NCBI GenBank assembly: GCA_038521345.1
Contig: JBCBKU010000005.1
Location: 62,001 to 126,000 of the forward strand
Length of the DNA: 64,000 nt
Origin: JBCBKU01 sp038521345
GTDB taxonomy: Bacteria; Pseudomonadota; Alphaproteobacteria; Rhodobacterales; Rhodobacteraceae
Reading direction: 5' to 3'
The notes under the pieces were generated by a model. It was not told where the DNA came from. It saw nothing but the letters and a program-made list of their open reading frames with translations, and ran no database searches. Below are positions 51,284 through 60,364 of the stretch, piece after piece (position 1 is the stretch's first letter; each line of letters opens with the position of its first letter). The position numbers were made by a program, and so were the translations under genes.

Positions 51284-51685
51284 CTACTCGTATCCCAACC
51301 GCGCCCCATCCAGCCGGCAATTCGCATCCCAGATTGTATCTCTGGGGCCTGACACCGAGGTGCACAGCACGATGAATAGTAGGTCAGGATCAAGACTGGG
51401 CCGGCCCTTGCAATCCAACCGCGCCTTCACGACAGCCTGATCCCCTCGCAGCGTGCGCGACGCCACCGAACACCCCGTCGCCAATTCCATCGCCCGTGCC
51501 CCGCCAGCCAAGACCGCACGCTTTGGCGGAATGCTGCCACGGCTTGTGCGATACGCCTCGGCCCGGTCACCATAGTCGAACACTACGAAGCGCAATGAAG
51601 CCACGGCAAAATCTGCACCTCCGACCCGCACTGAAGGGCTGGCGCATGCTGTCAGAAAAAAAACGAGAGCCAGTGTACGCAACAT
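51284..51685 (-). CDS. small lipoprotein of unknown function
   Basis: A 133-residue protein with a lipoprotein signal peptide ending FLTAC (Cys 14), so it is probably lipid-anchored. Three more Cys occur in the mature part. I recognise no named domain; FVVFDYGDRAEAYRT and a C-terminal DTIWDANCRLDGARLGYE are the clearest blocks. It lies 135 bases upstream of smc and is divergent from the FMN reductase. Confidence 0.72.
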   Translation of the reverse strand: MLRTLALVFFLTACASPSVRVGGADFAVASLRFVVFDYGDRAEAYRTSRGSIPPKRAVLAGGARAMELATGCSVASRTLRGDQAVVKARLDCKGRPSLDPDLLFIVLCTSVSGPRDTIWDANCRLDGARLGYE

Positions 51686-51710
51686 GACGCGAGTACCTCC
51701 GCAACTTGGT

Positions 51711-51725
51711 TAATGCACCGTTACG
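51711..51725 (+). promoter_or_regulatory. CtrA-box-like site between the lipoprotein and FMN reductase genes
   Basis: TTAA, seven bases, TTAC is one mismatch from the CtrA consensus. A GTTAAC also occurs 37 bases further right. It lies in the space between two divergent genes. Weaker than the tandem pair near 46.2 kb because it is single. Confidence 0.25.
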
Positions 51726-51792
51726 ATTGGTCGCCTATTGTGGTCGTTAACGTCCCGCGGACATCCGGGTTGTGCTGAAAAAGGGAACTCGA

Positions 51793-52326
51793 ATGCTCGT
51801 TGGTCTATGCGGGTCGCTGCGTGCGGCTTCTACGAACCGAAAGCTACTGCAAGAGGCCGCCCGAATTTACGGAGGGCCTTACAAGGAAGGGAACCTCCGA
51901 CTACCACTCTATGATGGCGACCTTGAAAAAGCCCAAGGGCTACCAGCAGAAGTAGAGGAGCTTGCAGACCTAATCTCCCAGGCCGAAGCCGTGTTCTTGG
52001 CCACACCCGAATACAATCAGAGTCTTTCCGGCGTAATGAAGAACGCCCTGGATTGGGTCAGCCGAACAGATGGCGCGCCATGGCACGGCAAGCCGGTCGC
52101 GCTTCTATCCGCGGCGGCCGGGCGGAGCGGTGGTGCGCGAGGCTCCTACGCGCTGCGGCTCGCGATCACTCCGTTTCGGCCGAGGCTGGTTTCGGCGCCG
52201 GACGTGCTGCTTGCACAGGCATCGTCTCAGTTTGATGAAGCCGGTCACCTGACAGACGATCGCGCACAACAGACGTTGCGCGAGGTTGTCGAGGCGCTGA
52301 AAGCCGAGGTGGCACGCGAACCCTGA
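51793..52326 (+). CDS. NADPH-dependent FMN reductase-like flavoprotein
   Basis: A 177-residue flavodoxin-fold protein. The FMN phosphate loop is GSLRAASTNRKLL (about residues 7-19), with ATPEYNQSLSGVMKNALDW near residue 78, as in ChrR/YieF-type quinone reductases. It would reduce quinones or other small electron acceptors using NAD(P)H. AGGGA precedes the ATG at 51793, so the seven-residue extension in the open frame is unlikely. It converges on the FAD oxidoreductase gene. Confidence 0.9.
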   Translation: MLVGLCGSLRAASTNRKLLQEAARIYGGPYKEGNLRLPLYDGDLEKAQGLPAEVEELADLISQAEAVFLATPEYNQSLSGVMKNALDWVSRTDGAPWHGKPVALLSAAAGRSGGARGSYALRLAITPFRPRLVSAPDVLLAQASSQFDEAGHLTDDRAQQTLREVVEALKAEVAREP

Positions 52327-52329
52327 CCC

Positions 52330-53358
52330 TTAAACAAGGCGAAATGCGTCGGGTATCCGATCCGTACCGTCGAGAACAAGTTCAGCCATTGCCCGACCGA
52401 CCCATGGGGCCATTCCGAACCCGATCTTGAATCCGCCATTGGCAACAAAGTGGCCGGGGCGCCCTGGCCACGCGCCAAGAAGCGGCGCGCGGGATATAGC
52501 ACGCGGCCGCACACCAGCCCAATGATCAACGATCCGGGCCTCTTCGAGTTCCGGAAAGTGTGACGCGGCGGCTGCGGCCAGGTCCCGCCCGGCTTCGTCA
52601 ACAGCATACGGATCCTCGAATACCCGTTCTGTGGTGGACCCGATGGCAATGGTACCGTCCCCGTGCGAGATGATGTGAAGCCCGCCCGCGAATATCTGTG
52701 GCGCGTCGGCGGGCGCATCGCATACCAGTCGAAGCGCCTGTCCCTTAACGCCAACCCCCATCCTGCGACCTGTCGCCTCGGTCAGTTTGGCAAGGCCCTC
52801 CCAACCGGTTGCCCAGATTGAGAGGCCCGCTTCGTCGCCCTCCGCAAGAACTTCGGTTCCGTGAGTCCGAAGCGCACTGGCCAAGGCTCGACAGGCAGAT
52901 TGGGGCTCGATCTGAGCCGACAGGGTGTCATGGACAAACCGCCCCGTGGGCGAAATGGGCCGCCACGGACCCGCTGCGCTCTCGTCGATCACGTTCCATT
53001 CGGCGTAGCTTCCCCACGTCTCGCACGCAGCGCCTGCCCTGTGCATTGCCAATTCAACAGCGCGGGCATCTGCCAAGGGCTGCAACCGCCCGGACCGACG
53101 AAATCCTGTCGTCTCCCCAGAAGCCGCTTCGACTTCCGCCCAAAAGGACGGGGCCATCTTCAGGCTTTCGAACTGCGTCGCCTTCTTCGGGTTCCATCCA
53201 TCTGGTGTATGCGGCGCCAGGGCACCCACAGGCCCGCCAGAAGCGCCGGAGCCGACACCGCGAGGGTCGATCATACGTACGCGGGCGCCCTTGCGAACGA
53301 GGCTCCAAGCGATTGCCAAGCCGAATACACCCGCGCCATAGACGGTAACGTCTGCCAT
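52330..53358 (-). CDS. FAD-dependent oxidoreductase of the D-amino-acid oxidase fold (MnmC2/glycine-oxidase-like)
   Basis: A 342-residue flavoprotein with an N-terminal dinucleotide motif YGAGVFGLAIAW (about 7-18) and the C-terminal motif GHFVANGGFKIGFGMAP of this fold. Its divergent neighbour is mnmD; in E. coli the fused MnmC joins exactly these two kinds of domain. That suggests this may supply the demodification step of tRNA wobble uridine, but it could be a glycine/D-amino-acid oxidase. Convergent with the FMN reductase. Confidence 0.83.
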   Translation of the reverse strand: MADVTVYGAGVFGLAIAWSLVRKGARVRMIDPRGVGSGASGGPVGALAPHTPDGWNPKKATQFESLKMAPSFWAEVEAASGETTGFRRSGRLQPLADARAVELAMHRAGAACETWGSYAEWNVIDESAAGPWRPISPTGRFVHDTLSAQIEPQSACRALASALRTHGTEVLAEGDEAGLSIWATGWEGLAKLTEATGRRMGVGVKGQALRLVCDAPADAPQIFAGGLHIISHGDGTIAIGSTTERVFEDPYAVDEAGRDLAAAAASHFPELEEARIVDHWAGVRPRAISRAPLLGAWPGRPGHFVANGGFKIGFGMAPWVGRAMAELVLDGTDRIPDAFRLV

Positions 53359-53415
53359 TGTCTTCCATGAGTTGCTTCGCCAGAAGCGGTTGGAGCGTAT
53401 CTAGGAGGGTGCGAC

Positions 53416-54072
53416 GTGGATGGCCACAAGGCAGAGATCGAATGGCGCGACAGTGTACCGGTCTCGCGGCAGTTCTCGGACCCTTACTACTCGCTCGACG
53501 ACGGGCTCGCGGAAACCCGCCACGTGTTTCTAGACGGAAACGACTTGCCACAGCGCTTTCGGCCGGGCTTTGTCATCGCCGAACTCGGCTTCGGAACGGG
53601 CCTCAACGCGGCCTCGGCGCTCGCATCATGGCGGAGGGCAGGTGTCGACGGACCCCTGACCTTCGTCAGCTTTGAGGCCTTTCCGTTGTCGTCGGCCGCT
53701 ATGGTTAAAGCGCTCGGAGCGTTCCCAGAGCTTGCGCCAGAGGCTGCGTCTGTCCTGTCTGCCTTGAGAGGCGATCGACAAGTCGATCTGAACCTTCGCG
53801 TTATTCTCGGCGATGTGAACGAGACCTTGCGCGGTTGGACCGGAGCCGCCGACGCGTGGTTTCTGGACGGGTTCTCCCCGGACCGCAATCCGGCGATGTG
53901 GGGACCTGACCTTTTGGCTGAGGCCGCGACGCACACCGCAGAAGGCGGCACTGCCGCCACATATTCGGCGGCCGGACACGTTCGACGGGGGCTGGAAAGC
54001 GCCGGCTTCCTCGTAGAGCGGTCCCCTGGATTTGGGCGCAAGCGCCACATGACGCGGGCGCGACTAAGGTGA
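53416..54072 (+). CDS. mnmD: tRNA 5-aminomethyl-2-thiouridine methyltransferase MnmD
   Basis: A 218-residue SAM-dependent methyltransferase of the MnmC1/MnmD type, which makes mnm5s2U at the wobble position of tRNA. The SAM loop is IAELGFGTGLNAASAL near residue 55, and DAWFLDGFSPDRNPAMW near residue 140 is the family hallmark. The GTG start is fixed by AGGAGG five bases upstream. The 3' end overlaps the EamA gene by four bases (GTGA). The FAD domain fused in E. coli is encoded separately and divergently here. Confidence 0.93.
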   Translation: MDGHKAEIEWRDSVPVSRQFSDPYYSLDDGLAETRHVFLDGNDLPQRFRPGFVIAELGFGTGLNAASALASWRRAGVDGPLTFVSFEAFPLSSAAMVKALGAFPELAPEAASVLSALRGDRQVDLNLRVILGDVNETLRGWTGAADAWFLDGFSPDRNPAMWGPDLLAEAATHTAEGGTAATYSAAGHVRRGLESAGFLVERSPGFGRKRHMTRARLR

Positions 54073-54947
54073 ATGCTGGCATTCTTCTGATGATCGCCAC
54101 GACATTCGTGTTTGCGGTTCAGGATGGGATCTCCCGGCACTTGGCGTCCGAATATAATGTCATCCTGACGGTAATGGTGCGGTACTGGTTTTTTGCCGCG
54201 TTCGTTCTTGTGCTGGCCACAAGACGTCCGGGAGGCGTCGCAGCCGTCGCACAAAGCCGGAGGCCGCGACTTCAGATTGCCCGGGGGCTTTGTCTTGTAA
54301 CAGAGATATGCGTGATGGTGGGGGCCTTTGTTTTGTTGGGGCTGGTCGAAAGCCATGCGGTCTTTGCATGCTACCCTCTTCTGGTCGCGGCCTTGTCGGG
54401 GCCCCTGCTCGGGGAAAAGGTGGGCTGGCGGAGATGGCTGGCGATTGGGATGGGTTTCGTCGGCATCCTGATCATCCTACGGCCCGGCCAAGGTGTGTTT
54501 TCACCCGCTGCGCTGGTCCCCTTCATATCGGCATTGCTCTTTGCAATCTACGGGCTCATGACCCGGTTTGTGGCGCGGGACGATGATGCCATGACTTCAT
54601 TCTTCTGGACCGGAATCGCCGGCGCCGTGGCAATTACTTTCGTCGGCATATGGTTCTGGGAGCCAATGGCCTCCCGGGACTGGGGGTGGATGGCTGCGCT
54701 CTGTATAACAGGGGCCATTGGACACTGGCTCTTGATTAAGGCCTACGCCGTAGCCGAAGCGGGCGCGCTGCAACCGTTCGCGTATTTTCAGCTGGTGTTC
54801 GCCAGTGCGATCGGCGTTTCGGTCTTTGGCGAACGGCTTGAGGCCAACGTTGCCTTCGGGGCCGGCCTCATCGTTGCGGCCGGGCTCTTCACTGTGTGGC
54901 GCGAGAGGCGGTTGGCGGCGACACCACCCCGCCCAATCGTTCGGTAA
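54069..54947 (+). CDS. EamA-family transporter
   Basis: A 292-residue protein with ten hydrophobic segments in two EamA repeats; MIATTFVFAVQDGISRHL and LVESHAVFACYPLLVAALS are in the first. Such drug/metabolite transporters move small solutes, mostly by export, with unknown substrate here. The GTG start overlaps the mnmD stop, so it is coupled to it. Its last 59 bases overlap the end of the convergent transglycosylase gene. Confidence 0.9.
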   Translation: MNAGILLMIATTFVFAVQDGISRHLASEYNVILTVMVRYWFFAAFVLVLATRRPGGVAAVAQSRRPRLQIARGLCLVTEICVMVGAFVLLGLVESHAVFACYPLLVAALSGPLLGEKVGWRRWLAIGMGFVGILIILRPGQGVFSPAALVPFISALLFAIYGLMTRFVARDDDAMTSFFWTGIAGAVAITFVGIWFWEPMASRDWGWMAALCITGAIGHWLLIKAYAVAEAGALQPFAYFQLVFASAIGVSVFGERLEANVAFGAGLIVAAGLFTVWRERRLAATPPRPIVR

Positions 54948-56967
54948 GGCCGATTGGCCCGGTCTCGCCGGCAAGGCGTGCCTCATAGACCGTAACGCTT
55001 TCAAGAACGCGCATCGCATAGTTCCGGGTCTCGCGGAACGGAATGTGCTCGATCCAATCAATCGCATCAATCTCCGGACGCCGGGGGTCTCCGCGTTCGC
55101 GCATCCAGCGTTCCGGTCGACTGGGTCCTGCATTGTATGCGGCCGCGACAAGAAGAATGTCCTGATCAAACCGCTCCAAGAGTTCGTCGAGATAGGCGGT
55201 TCCGATCCGCGCATTGTAGACCGGGTCCTTGACGAGACGGTCTCGTGAGTAGGACAGACCTATCTTGCCGGCCACTTCTCGCGCCGTCGCTGGCATGATC
55301 TGCATCAGACCCCGGGCCCCCACCCCACTCATTGCGCCGGGGTCGAATTCGCTTTCGCGCCGCGCGATCGACAATGCGAGGGCATCCGAAACGGGCATGT
55401 TGTCTACCCCGAGATCCACGATTGGGAAATAAGCGCGAGGCAACACGATGCCGTCTCCAGCGGCACTTTTTGCCACCATCAGCGCCACATGCGGTTCATC
55501 TACGCCAAGAAGATATCGACTTAGGCTGCCAACCCCTTCCGCGTTGAGGCCCTCTGCCAGATGAATGAAAAAACGTTCCGCGAGTTGGCGTTCCTCGATG
55601 TCCAAAAGATGTTCGGCGATGCGAAAGACCGAGCTTTTTCGATAGGGTGCTGCTTCGTGCGGTGGAAATGAGTGCGCACCGGTAAGCGTTGGATCCATCG
55701 GTAGACCCGCTTTCTCGGCTGCCAATTGACCGTAGAAACTGGTTTGAAACTGACCGCCAAGCGCATAGGCCGCACGCGCCGCAAGCGGCTCATCCAAAGT
55801 TTCAAGTGCGCGCCCTTCCCAATAGCCCGCGCGGCCAAGGCTGATCGGCGTAGACACCGCGTTGCGGAATTGGCGGAAGTGGACCAATGCGGTCTTCGCA
55901 TCCTCGTGATGCGTAAGCGCAATATATCCCGCTAACCATTCGAGGTCGGCGTAGTTCGATCCGCCTTCCAAACCGTGATTGGCTGCAAGTGCATAGGCCG
56001 TTTTCGTATCGCCCTGCCGCATCGACCAGCGCGCGAGGATTCGGCGCCAATTTGCCCAATAGCTGGGTTCTCCTAAGGCCGCAGCGTTACCCTGGCGATC
56101 AGCAAGGATCTCAACAGCACCGGCATTCATGCCCTTCCGGGCGCGCCACTGGAATCGTTCGAATGCCAGCCCAGGATGATCGGCGAGGTTGTCGGGCACC
56201 GCCTTGATCAGCGCGTCCACACCCGATCTGTTGTGGCGCAGTCCAAGGCGGGCTTCGCCCAGCGCCCGCCAGTCCGATCCAACTCGATCGAACATCCGGC
56301 GAGCCTGAGCTTCCTCTCCCCGCCAGAGCAACATGTCGAGCCGGTCCTCGTGGTGGTCGGCCAGAAGCGAGCCATACACCCGCAAAAGCCGGGCTTCGTC
56401 GCTCGCCGAAAGAGCCTGGCTAACCCACGCAAGCACTGCCTGAGCTTCGGCATCACCCGACCGGCCGAGACGCTCATACGCTGTCGACAGGGTCACGGAC
56501 CCACGACCTGTCTGCGGCGGGGTCGCCTCGAAGAACGCAACAATCTCTTCCGGCTCTGCCCGACCCTCGAGCGCCGCCTCGCTTCTTCGCAGTAAAAGCC
56601 GCAGTCCGGGCCAATCGGGTCGGCGAGCCAAGAACGAGCGCACATCCTCTCGCGTACCACGGCCTTCGCGTAAGCGGTGCCACTCTACCAGGTCGCGCGC
56701 CTCGGGACCGGCCTCCTCGGCAAGGGTCAAAGCGCTGGACCACGCGCCATCCCGCATTGCTTCGAGCGCCGCGGCCAAGGCGCGGCTTTCGGGCATAGCA
56801 GGAAGCGTGCGCGGGGCCGGCGGCTCGGTCGCGCGGGGCGCAGACGCAACAAGGGCCGCTTTGCTTCGCGACTGCGTCTCAGTCTGTGCTTCGGCTGTTG
56901 CTGCCAAAGCCACCAAACATGCAGCCAAAAGGCCACGGGCGGTCCTGAACTTACATGCGCGATTCAT
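54889..56967 (-). CDS. soluble lytic murein transglycosylase (Slt70-like)
   Basis: A 692-residue exported protein with a signal peptide to about residue 28 (LLAACLVALAATAEAQ), a long alpha-helical superhelix (residues about 100-500), and a C-terminal SLT domain. The catalytic Glu is in ALSIARRESEFDPGAMS, followed by VGARGLMQIMPATA and LLVAAAYNAGPSR. It degrades glycan strands. The start at 56967 is supported by the signal peptide; the open frame to 57018 adds 17 unsupported residues. It is divergent from dapA. Confidence 0.94.
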   Translation of the reverse strand: MNRACKFRTARGLLAACLVALAATAEAQTETQSRSKAALVASAPRATEPPAPRTLPAMPESRALAAALEAMRDGAWSSALTLAEEAGPEARDLVEWHRLREGRGTREDVRSFLARRPDWPGLRLLLRRSEAALEGRAEPEEIVAFFEATPPQTGRGSVTLSTAYERLGRSGDAEAQAVLAWVSQALSASDEARLLRVYGSLLADHHEDRLDMLLWRGEEAQARRMFDRVGSDWRALGEARLGLRHNRSGVDALIKAVPDNLADHPGLAFERFQWRARKGMNAGAVEILADRQGNAAALGEPSYWANWRRILARWSMRQGDTKTAYALAANHGLEGGSNYADLEWLAGYIALTHHEDAKTALVHFRQFRNAVSTPISLGRAGYWEGRALETLDEPLAARAAYALGGQFQTSFYGQLAAEKAGLPMDPTLTGAHSFPPHEAAPYRKSSVFRIAEHLLDIEERQLAERFFIHLAEGLNAEGVGSLSRYLLGVDEPHVALMVAKSAAGDGIVLPRAYFPIVDLGVDNMPVSDALALSIARRESEFDPGAMSGVGARGLMQIMPATAREVAGKIGLSYSRDRLVKDPVYNARIGTAYLDELLERFDQDILLVAAAYNAGPSRPERWMRERGDPRRPEIDAIDWIEHIPFRETRNYAMRVLESVTVYEARLAGETGPIGLTERLGGVVSPPTASRATQ

Positions 56968-57056
56968 CAACGTGACCCTAGGCTCCCCGGGACAAGCGGC
57001 TACACACAAACTTGGCAATGGTAAGGCACGCCGCTAGTGTCCGTCGCGACGTGTGA

Positions 57057-57076
57057 CCAAGCCCTAAAGAGCTTGG
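57057..57076 (+). repeat. hairpin in the dapA leader
   Basis: CCAAGC and GCTTGG form a 6-base-pair stem around an 8-base loop. It ends six bases before the ribosome binding site of dapA, so it may be part of the leader. No T-run follows, so it is not a terminator. No known riboswitch is recognised. Confidence 0.3.
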
Positions 57077-57094
57077 AGAAAAAAGGAAGTCAAA

Positions 57095-57970
57095 ATGGTG
57101 ATAGCGGGGTCGATCCCGGCGATGGTGACGCCGATGCGAGACGGTGCACTCGATCTCGCTGCCCTTGAAGCACTTGTCGAGTGGCAGATCGCCGAAGGCT
57201 CGACTGGGCTTGTGCCTGTTGGCACGACCGGTGAAAGCCCGACACTTAGCCATGAGGAGCATGGTCAGGTGGTTGAGACGGTCGTCAGAGTTGCCGCGGG
57301 GCGGGTCCCGGTGATTGCCGGTACCGGATCGAACAGCACGGAAGAGGGCATCCGCCTGATCCGCCATGCCGAGGACGTCGGCGCAGATGTGGCCTTGGTG
57401 GTAACGCCTTACTATAACAAACCGACGCAGGCGGGACTTATCGCGCACTACACCGCCATGCACGACAGCGCGACTATCCCCATCATCATCTACAACATAC
57501 CGGGCCGTTCGGTCATCGACATGACACCCGAGACGATGGGAACACTGTCCCATTTGCCGCGGATAATCGGGGTAAAAGACGCGACCGGAGATGTGGTCCG
57601 AGTATCCGAGCAGCGCGCAACCTGCGGATCGCACTTCGTGCAGCTCTCGGGTGAGGATGCTTCGGCACTGGGATTCAATTCTCATGGAGGTCGTGGATGC
57701 ATCTCGGTGACGGCGAACGTGGCCCCGGGTCTCTGCGCCGCGTTTCAAGCCAAGACACTTGAGGGGGACTACGCTGGGGCTTTGGCGCTGCAGGACAGGC
57801 TTATGCCGCTACATCGGGCACTCTTCCTCGAGCCCGGGCTGGTGGGCGCCAAATACGCCCTCTCCAAGCTTGGGCGCTGCGCCGCGGACGTCAGGCTGCC
57901 GCTTTTGCCCGCCGGCGAGGCGACACGGAAAGAGATCGACGCTGCCATGGCACATGCGGGCTTGATCTGA
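57095..57970 (+). CDS. dapA: 4-hydroxy-tetrahydrodipicolinate synthase
   Basis: A 291-residue TIM-barrel aldolase that joins pyruvate and aspartate semialdehyde in lysine and diaminopimelate synthesis. The catalytic residues are all visible: T44 and T45 (VGTTGESPTL), Y133 (IYNIPGRS) and the Schiff-base lysine K161 (GVKDATGD). AAGGAAG precedes the ATG. It is divergent from the Slt-type transglycosylase, another cell-wall gene; smpB follows after the opposite-strand channel gene. Confidence 0.97.
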   Translation: MVIAGSIPAMVTPMRDGALDLAALEALVEWQIAEGSTGLVPVGTTGESPTLSHEEHGQVVETVVRVAAGRVPVIAGTGSNSTEEGIRLIRHAEDVGADVALVVTPYYNKPTQAGLIAHYTAMHDSATIPIIIYNIPGRSVIDMTPETMGTLSHLPRIIGVKDATGDVVRVSEQRATCGSHFVQLSGEDASALGFNSHGGRGCISVTANVAPGLCAAFQAKTLEGDYAGALALQDRLMPLHRALFLEPGLVGAKYALSKLGRCAADVRLPLLPAGEATRKEIDAAMAHAGLI

Positions 57971-58013
57971 GGCTTGGCGCGCGGAAACGACGCTCTCCGT
58001 CGACAAGTCTTTT

Positions 58014-58463
58014 TCAGACCGGCGGCGTTCCGCGTTGACGAAGACGTGTCTCGCGCAGAGTCTCCACGAGCATTGCTGTCATCAAGCCAAAGAGCAAAAG
58101 CCCGTTCGCCGCTGACAGCCCGCCCAATAGCCGCCACTCGATCGGCAACAACACATCCCCAAAGCCAAGCGTCGTAAACGCGACCAGCGAGAAGTAGACC
58201 GACGCCTCGAACGTGCTGAAGATACCCAGAGCATAGAGGGTGACCGCCCAGATCCACACCGCGGCGGTCAACATCGCGACCGTGACCAACAGGGCAAAGG
58301 TTAAGACCAGCATTAGCTTTGGTCCGTGCGGTGGGCGGCGCAGCACCGGACGAAGCCGGTCAAGTCCCTGCACCAGCACAAACCAAAACCCGGCAGCAAC
58401 CACGCTTGTCGCGACGATCAGAATCGATCCCAAAAGAAGTTGGGTCAGCATGGTGCGGATCAT
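58014..58463 (-). CDS. two-transmembrane potassium channel-like protein
   Basis: A 149-residue membrane protein with helices near residues 8-30, 50-75 and 112-134 and a pore loop with the filter TTLGFGD (97-103). The filter is GFG rather than GYG, a variant seen in functional channels. No RCK or cyclic-nucleotide domain is present. Ion channel function is inferred from the pore motif. It is divergent from smpB. Confidence 0.85.
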   Translation of the reverse strand: MIRTMLTQLLLGSILIVATSVVAAGFWFVLVQGLDRLRPVLRRPPHGPKLMLVLTFALLVTVAMLTAAVWIWAVTLYALGIFSTFEASVYFSLVAFTTLGFGDVLLPIEWRLLGGLSAANGLLLFGLMTAMLVETLRETRLRQRGTPPV

Positions 58464-58531
58464 CGCCCCCGGTTGTAGAACGTCAAGTCAGCCCTTGAAC
58501 GGACGCGCGCGCGGTGCCACTTGAGCCACCC

Positions 58532-59008
58532 ATGGCCAAACCCAATGACAACCCGAACTACAAGGTCGTCGCCGAGAACCGGCGCGCACGTTTCGATTAT
58601 GCGATCGAAGACGACCTTGAATGCGGCATCATGCTCATGGGATCCGAGGTGAAGTCGCTTCGCGACGGGCAGGCAAACATCGCGGAAAGCTACGCCGCGG
58701 TCGAGAACGGCGAGTTGTGGCTCGTGAACGCTTACATCGCGCCATATGATCAAGCCAAAACATGGGGGCACGAAGACCGACGGCGACGCAAGCTTCTGGT
58801 CAGTCGAAAAGAGCTCGCGGACCTCTGGAACGCCACCCAGCGCAAGGGCATGACCCTTGTGCCACTGGTCTTTTACTTCAACCACCGCGGCATCGCGAAG
58901 CTCAAAATCGGGATCGCGAAGGGCAAGAAAACGGCCGATAAGCGCGAAACGCAGGCCAAGCGCGACTGGAACCGCCAAAAGGCTCGGCTTCTCAAGGATC
59001 ACGGGTAA
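58532..59008 (+). CDS. smpB: SsrA-binding protein SmpB
   Basis: A 158-residue protein that brings tmRNA to stalled ribosomes. The family marks are NRRARFDYAIEDDLECGI, GSEVKSLRDGQANIAESYA and the C-terminal basic tail (KRDWNRQKARLLKDHG). The ATG at 58532 is preferred over an upstream alternative start. tmRNA itself is not in the window. It follows dapA in the same direction, with an opposite-strand gene between. Confidence 0.97.
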   Translation: MAKPNDNPNYKVVAENRRARFDYAIEDDLECGIMLMGSEVKSLRDGQANIAESYAAVENGELWLVNAYIAPYDQAKTWGHEDRRRRKLLVSRKELADLWNATQRKGMTLVPLVFYFNHRGIAKLKIGIAKGKKTADKRETQAKRDWNRQKARLLKDHG

Positions 59009-59074
59009 AGGGGCACCGCCATTCCCCGTGGATTCCACAAACCAACTTAGTAAAGACAGCGTTCACCGAGAAAA

Positions 59075-59109
59075 GGGGCGCTGCTTCGGTTGTTTGGTCT
59101 TCGCGCCCC
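59075..59109. repeat. hairpin between smpB and the small glycine-rich gene
   Basis: GGGGCGC (59075-59081) and GCGCCCC (59103-59109) are complementary with a 21-base loop. The T-run would lie on the minus strand, where no gene ends, so it is not a clear terminator. It sits 18 bases before the next ATG and could be a leader hairpin. Confidence 0.25.
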
Positions 59110-59127
59110 ACATGGGAAGGAATACCA

Positions 59128-59409
59128 ATGGAACTCATTATCAGTCTTATTTCGGGCGCCGTTGGCGGCAACATCGCGGGCGCGCTCTTCAAGAACATCA
59201 ATCAGGGCACGCTGATCAACTCGATCTCCGGGATTGTTGGCGGCGGCTTGGGCGGCACCATTCTTTCGATGATTGGGGCCGGCGGAGTGGCGGAGGCTGC
59301 AGGCGGCTTGGACATCGCATCGATCCTTTCTTCCGTCGCGACAGGCGGTGTCGGCGGGGGTGTGGTTATGGCAATTGTCGGGGCAATCCGCGGCGCCATG
59401 AACAAGTAA
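59128..59409 (+). CDS. small glycine-rich hydrophobic protein
   Basis: A 93-residue protein in which Gly, Ala, Ile and Val predominate, with hydrophobic segments near residues 3-20, 30-48 and 65-88 separated by Gly-rich turns (GIVGGGLGGT). It looks like a membrane or amyloid-like protein. I cannot place it in a named family. GGAAGG precedes the ATG at good spacing. It lies between smpB and sseA. Confidence 0.68.
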   Translation: MELIISLISGAVGGNIAGALFKNINQGTLINSISGIVGGGLGGTILSMIGAGGVAEAAGGLDIASILSSVATGGVGGGVVMAIVGAIRGAMNK

Positions 59410-59512
59410 CAACCGCGGCGTGGGCTGGCCCTGACGGGACCGGCCCTTGAAAGCACGAGCAACGAGGGCTACGCAGGCTGAGTTTTCGCGTCCTGTGACC
59501 CGTAGTCTGCCC

Positions 59513-60364
59513 ATGCTCCAAGATGATCCGACGCGCCTTGTCTCGACCAACTGGCTGGCCGCGCATCTCGCCGATCCCGATCTTCGCGTCTTAGACGCGA
59601 GCTGGTATCTTCCTGATGCCTCTCGTGACCCGCGCGCAGAATACAACGCGGCGCACATTCCCGGAGCCCGCTTTTTCGATATAGACGAGATATCGGACCA
59701 TCGCTCCGAGCTGCCGCACACCGTTCCGCCCGTCGAGAAATTCATGAGCCGCATGCGCGCCATGGGCGTGGGCGACGGTCATCAGATCGTTGTCTATGAT
59801 GGCGCTGGCCTGTTTTCTGCTGCTCGCGTCTGGTGGTTGTTCAAATTGATGGGCAAACGAGATGTCGCCGTACTCGACGGTGGGTTTCCAAAGTGGCGGG
59901 TCGAGAACCGGCCGATTGAGGATCTTCCGCCTGTTGTCCGTGACCGCCACATGACCGTGACTCGGCAAAACGACCTTGTACGCGATGTGACCCAAGTGGC
60001 CGCGGCATCAAAGCTAGCCGATGTACAGATCGTTGATGCACGGTCTCCGGCGCGGTTCCGAGGGGACGAACCGGAACCTCGGCCCGGCCTAAGGGCCGGA
60101 CATATTCCGGGATCGAAGAATGTGCACTACGCAACCTTGTTGGCGGATGATGGTACTTTGAAGTCCGCCACTGAGTTGCGCACGATGTTCGAATCCGCCG
60201 GCGTAGATCTTTCCAAGCCGGTCATTACCACCTGCGGATCCGGTGTGACTGCGGCGATCCTTTTTCTGGCGCTCGAGATTCTCGGGCACGATCAAGTCTC
60301 GCTCTATGACGGGTCCTGGGCCGAGTGGGGCCGGTATCCCGACCTGAAGGTCGAGGCCGGATGA
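59513..60364 (+). CDS. sseA: 3-mercaptopyruvate sulfurtransferase
   Basis: A 283-residue enzyme with two rhodanese domains. The active Cys is C241 in TTCGSGVTA, the CGSGVT loop that marks mercaptopyruvate rather than thiosulfate sulfurtransferases. The inactive N-terminal domain has VYDGAGLFSAARVWWLF in the corresponding place. The start at 59513 is the family start. Its 3' end overlaps the acetyltransferase gene by four bases. Confidence 0.94.
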   Translation: MLQDDPTRLVSTNWLAAHLADPDLRVLDASWYLPDASRDPRAEYNAAHIPGARFFDIDEISDHRSELPHTVPPVEKFMSRMRAMGVGDGHQIVVYDGAGLFSAARVWWLFKLMGKRDVAVLDGGFPKWRVENRPIEDLPPVVRDRHMTVTRQNDLVRDVTQVAAASKLADVQIVDARSPARFRGDEPEPRPGLRAGHIPGSKNVHYATLLADDGTLKSATELRTMFESAGVDLSKPVITTCGSGVTAAILFLALEILGHDQVSLYDGSWAEWGRYPDLKVEAG

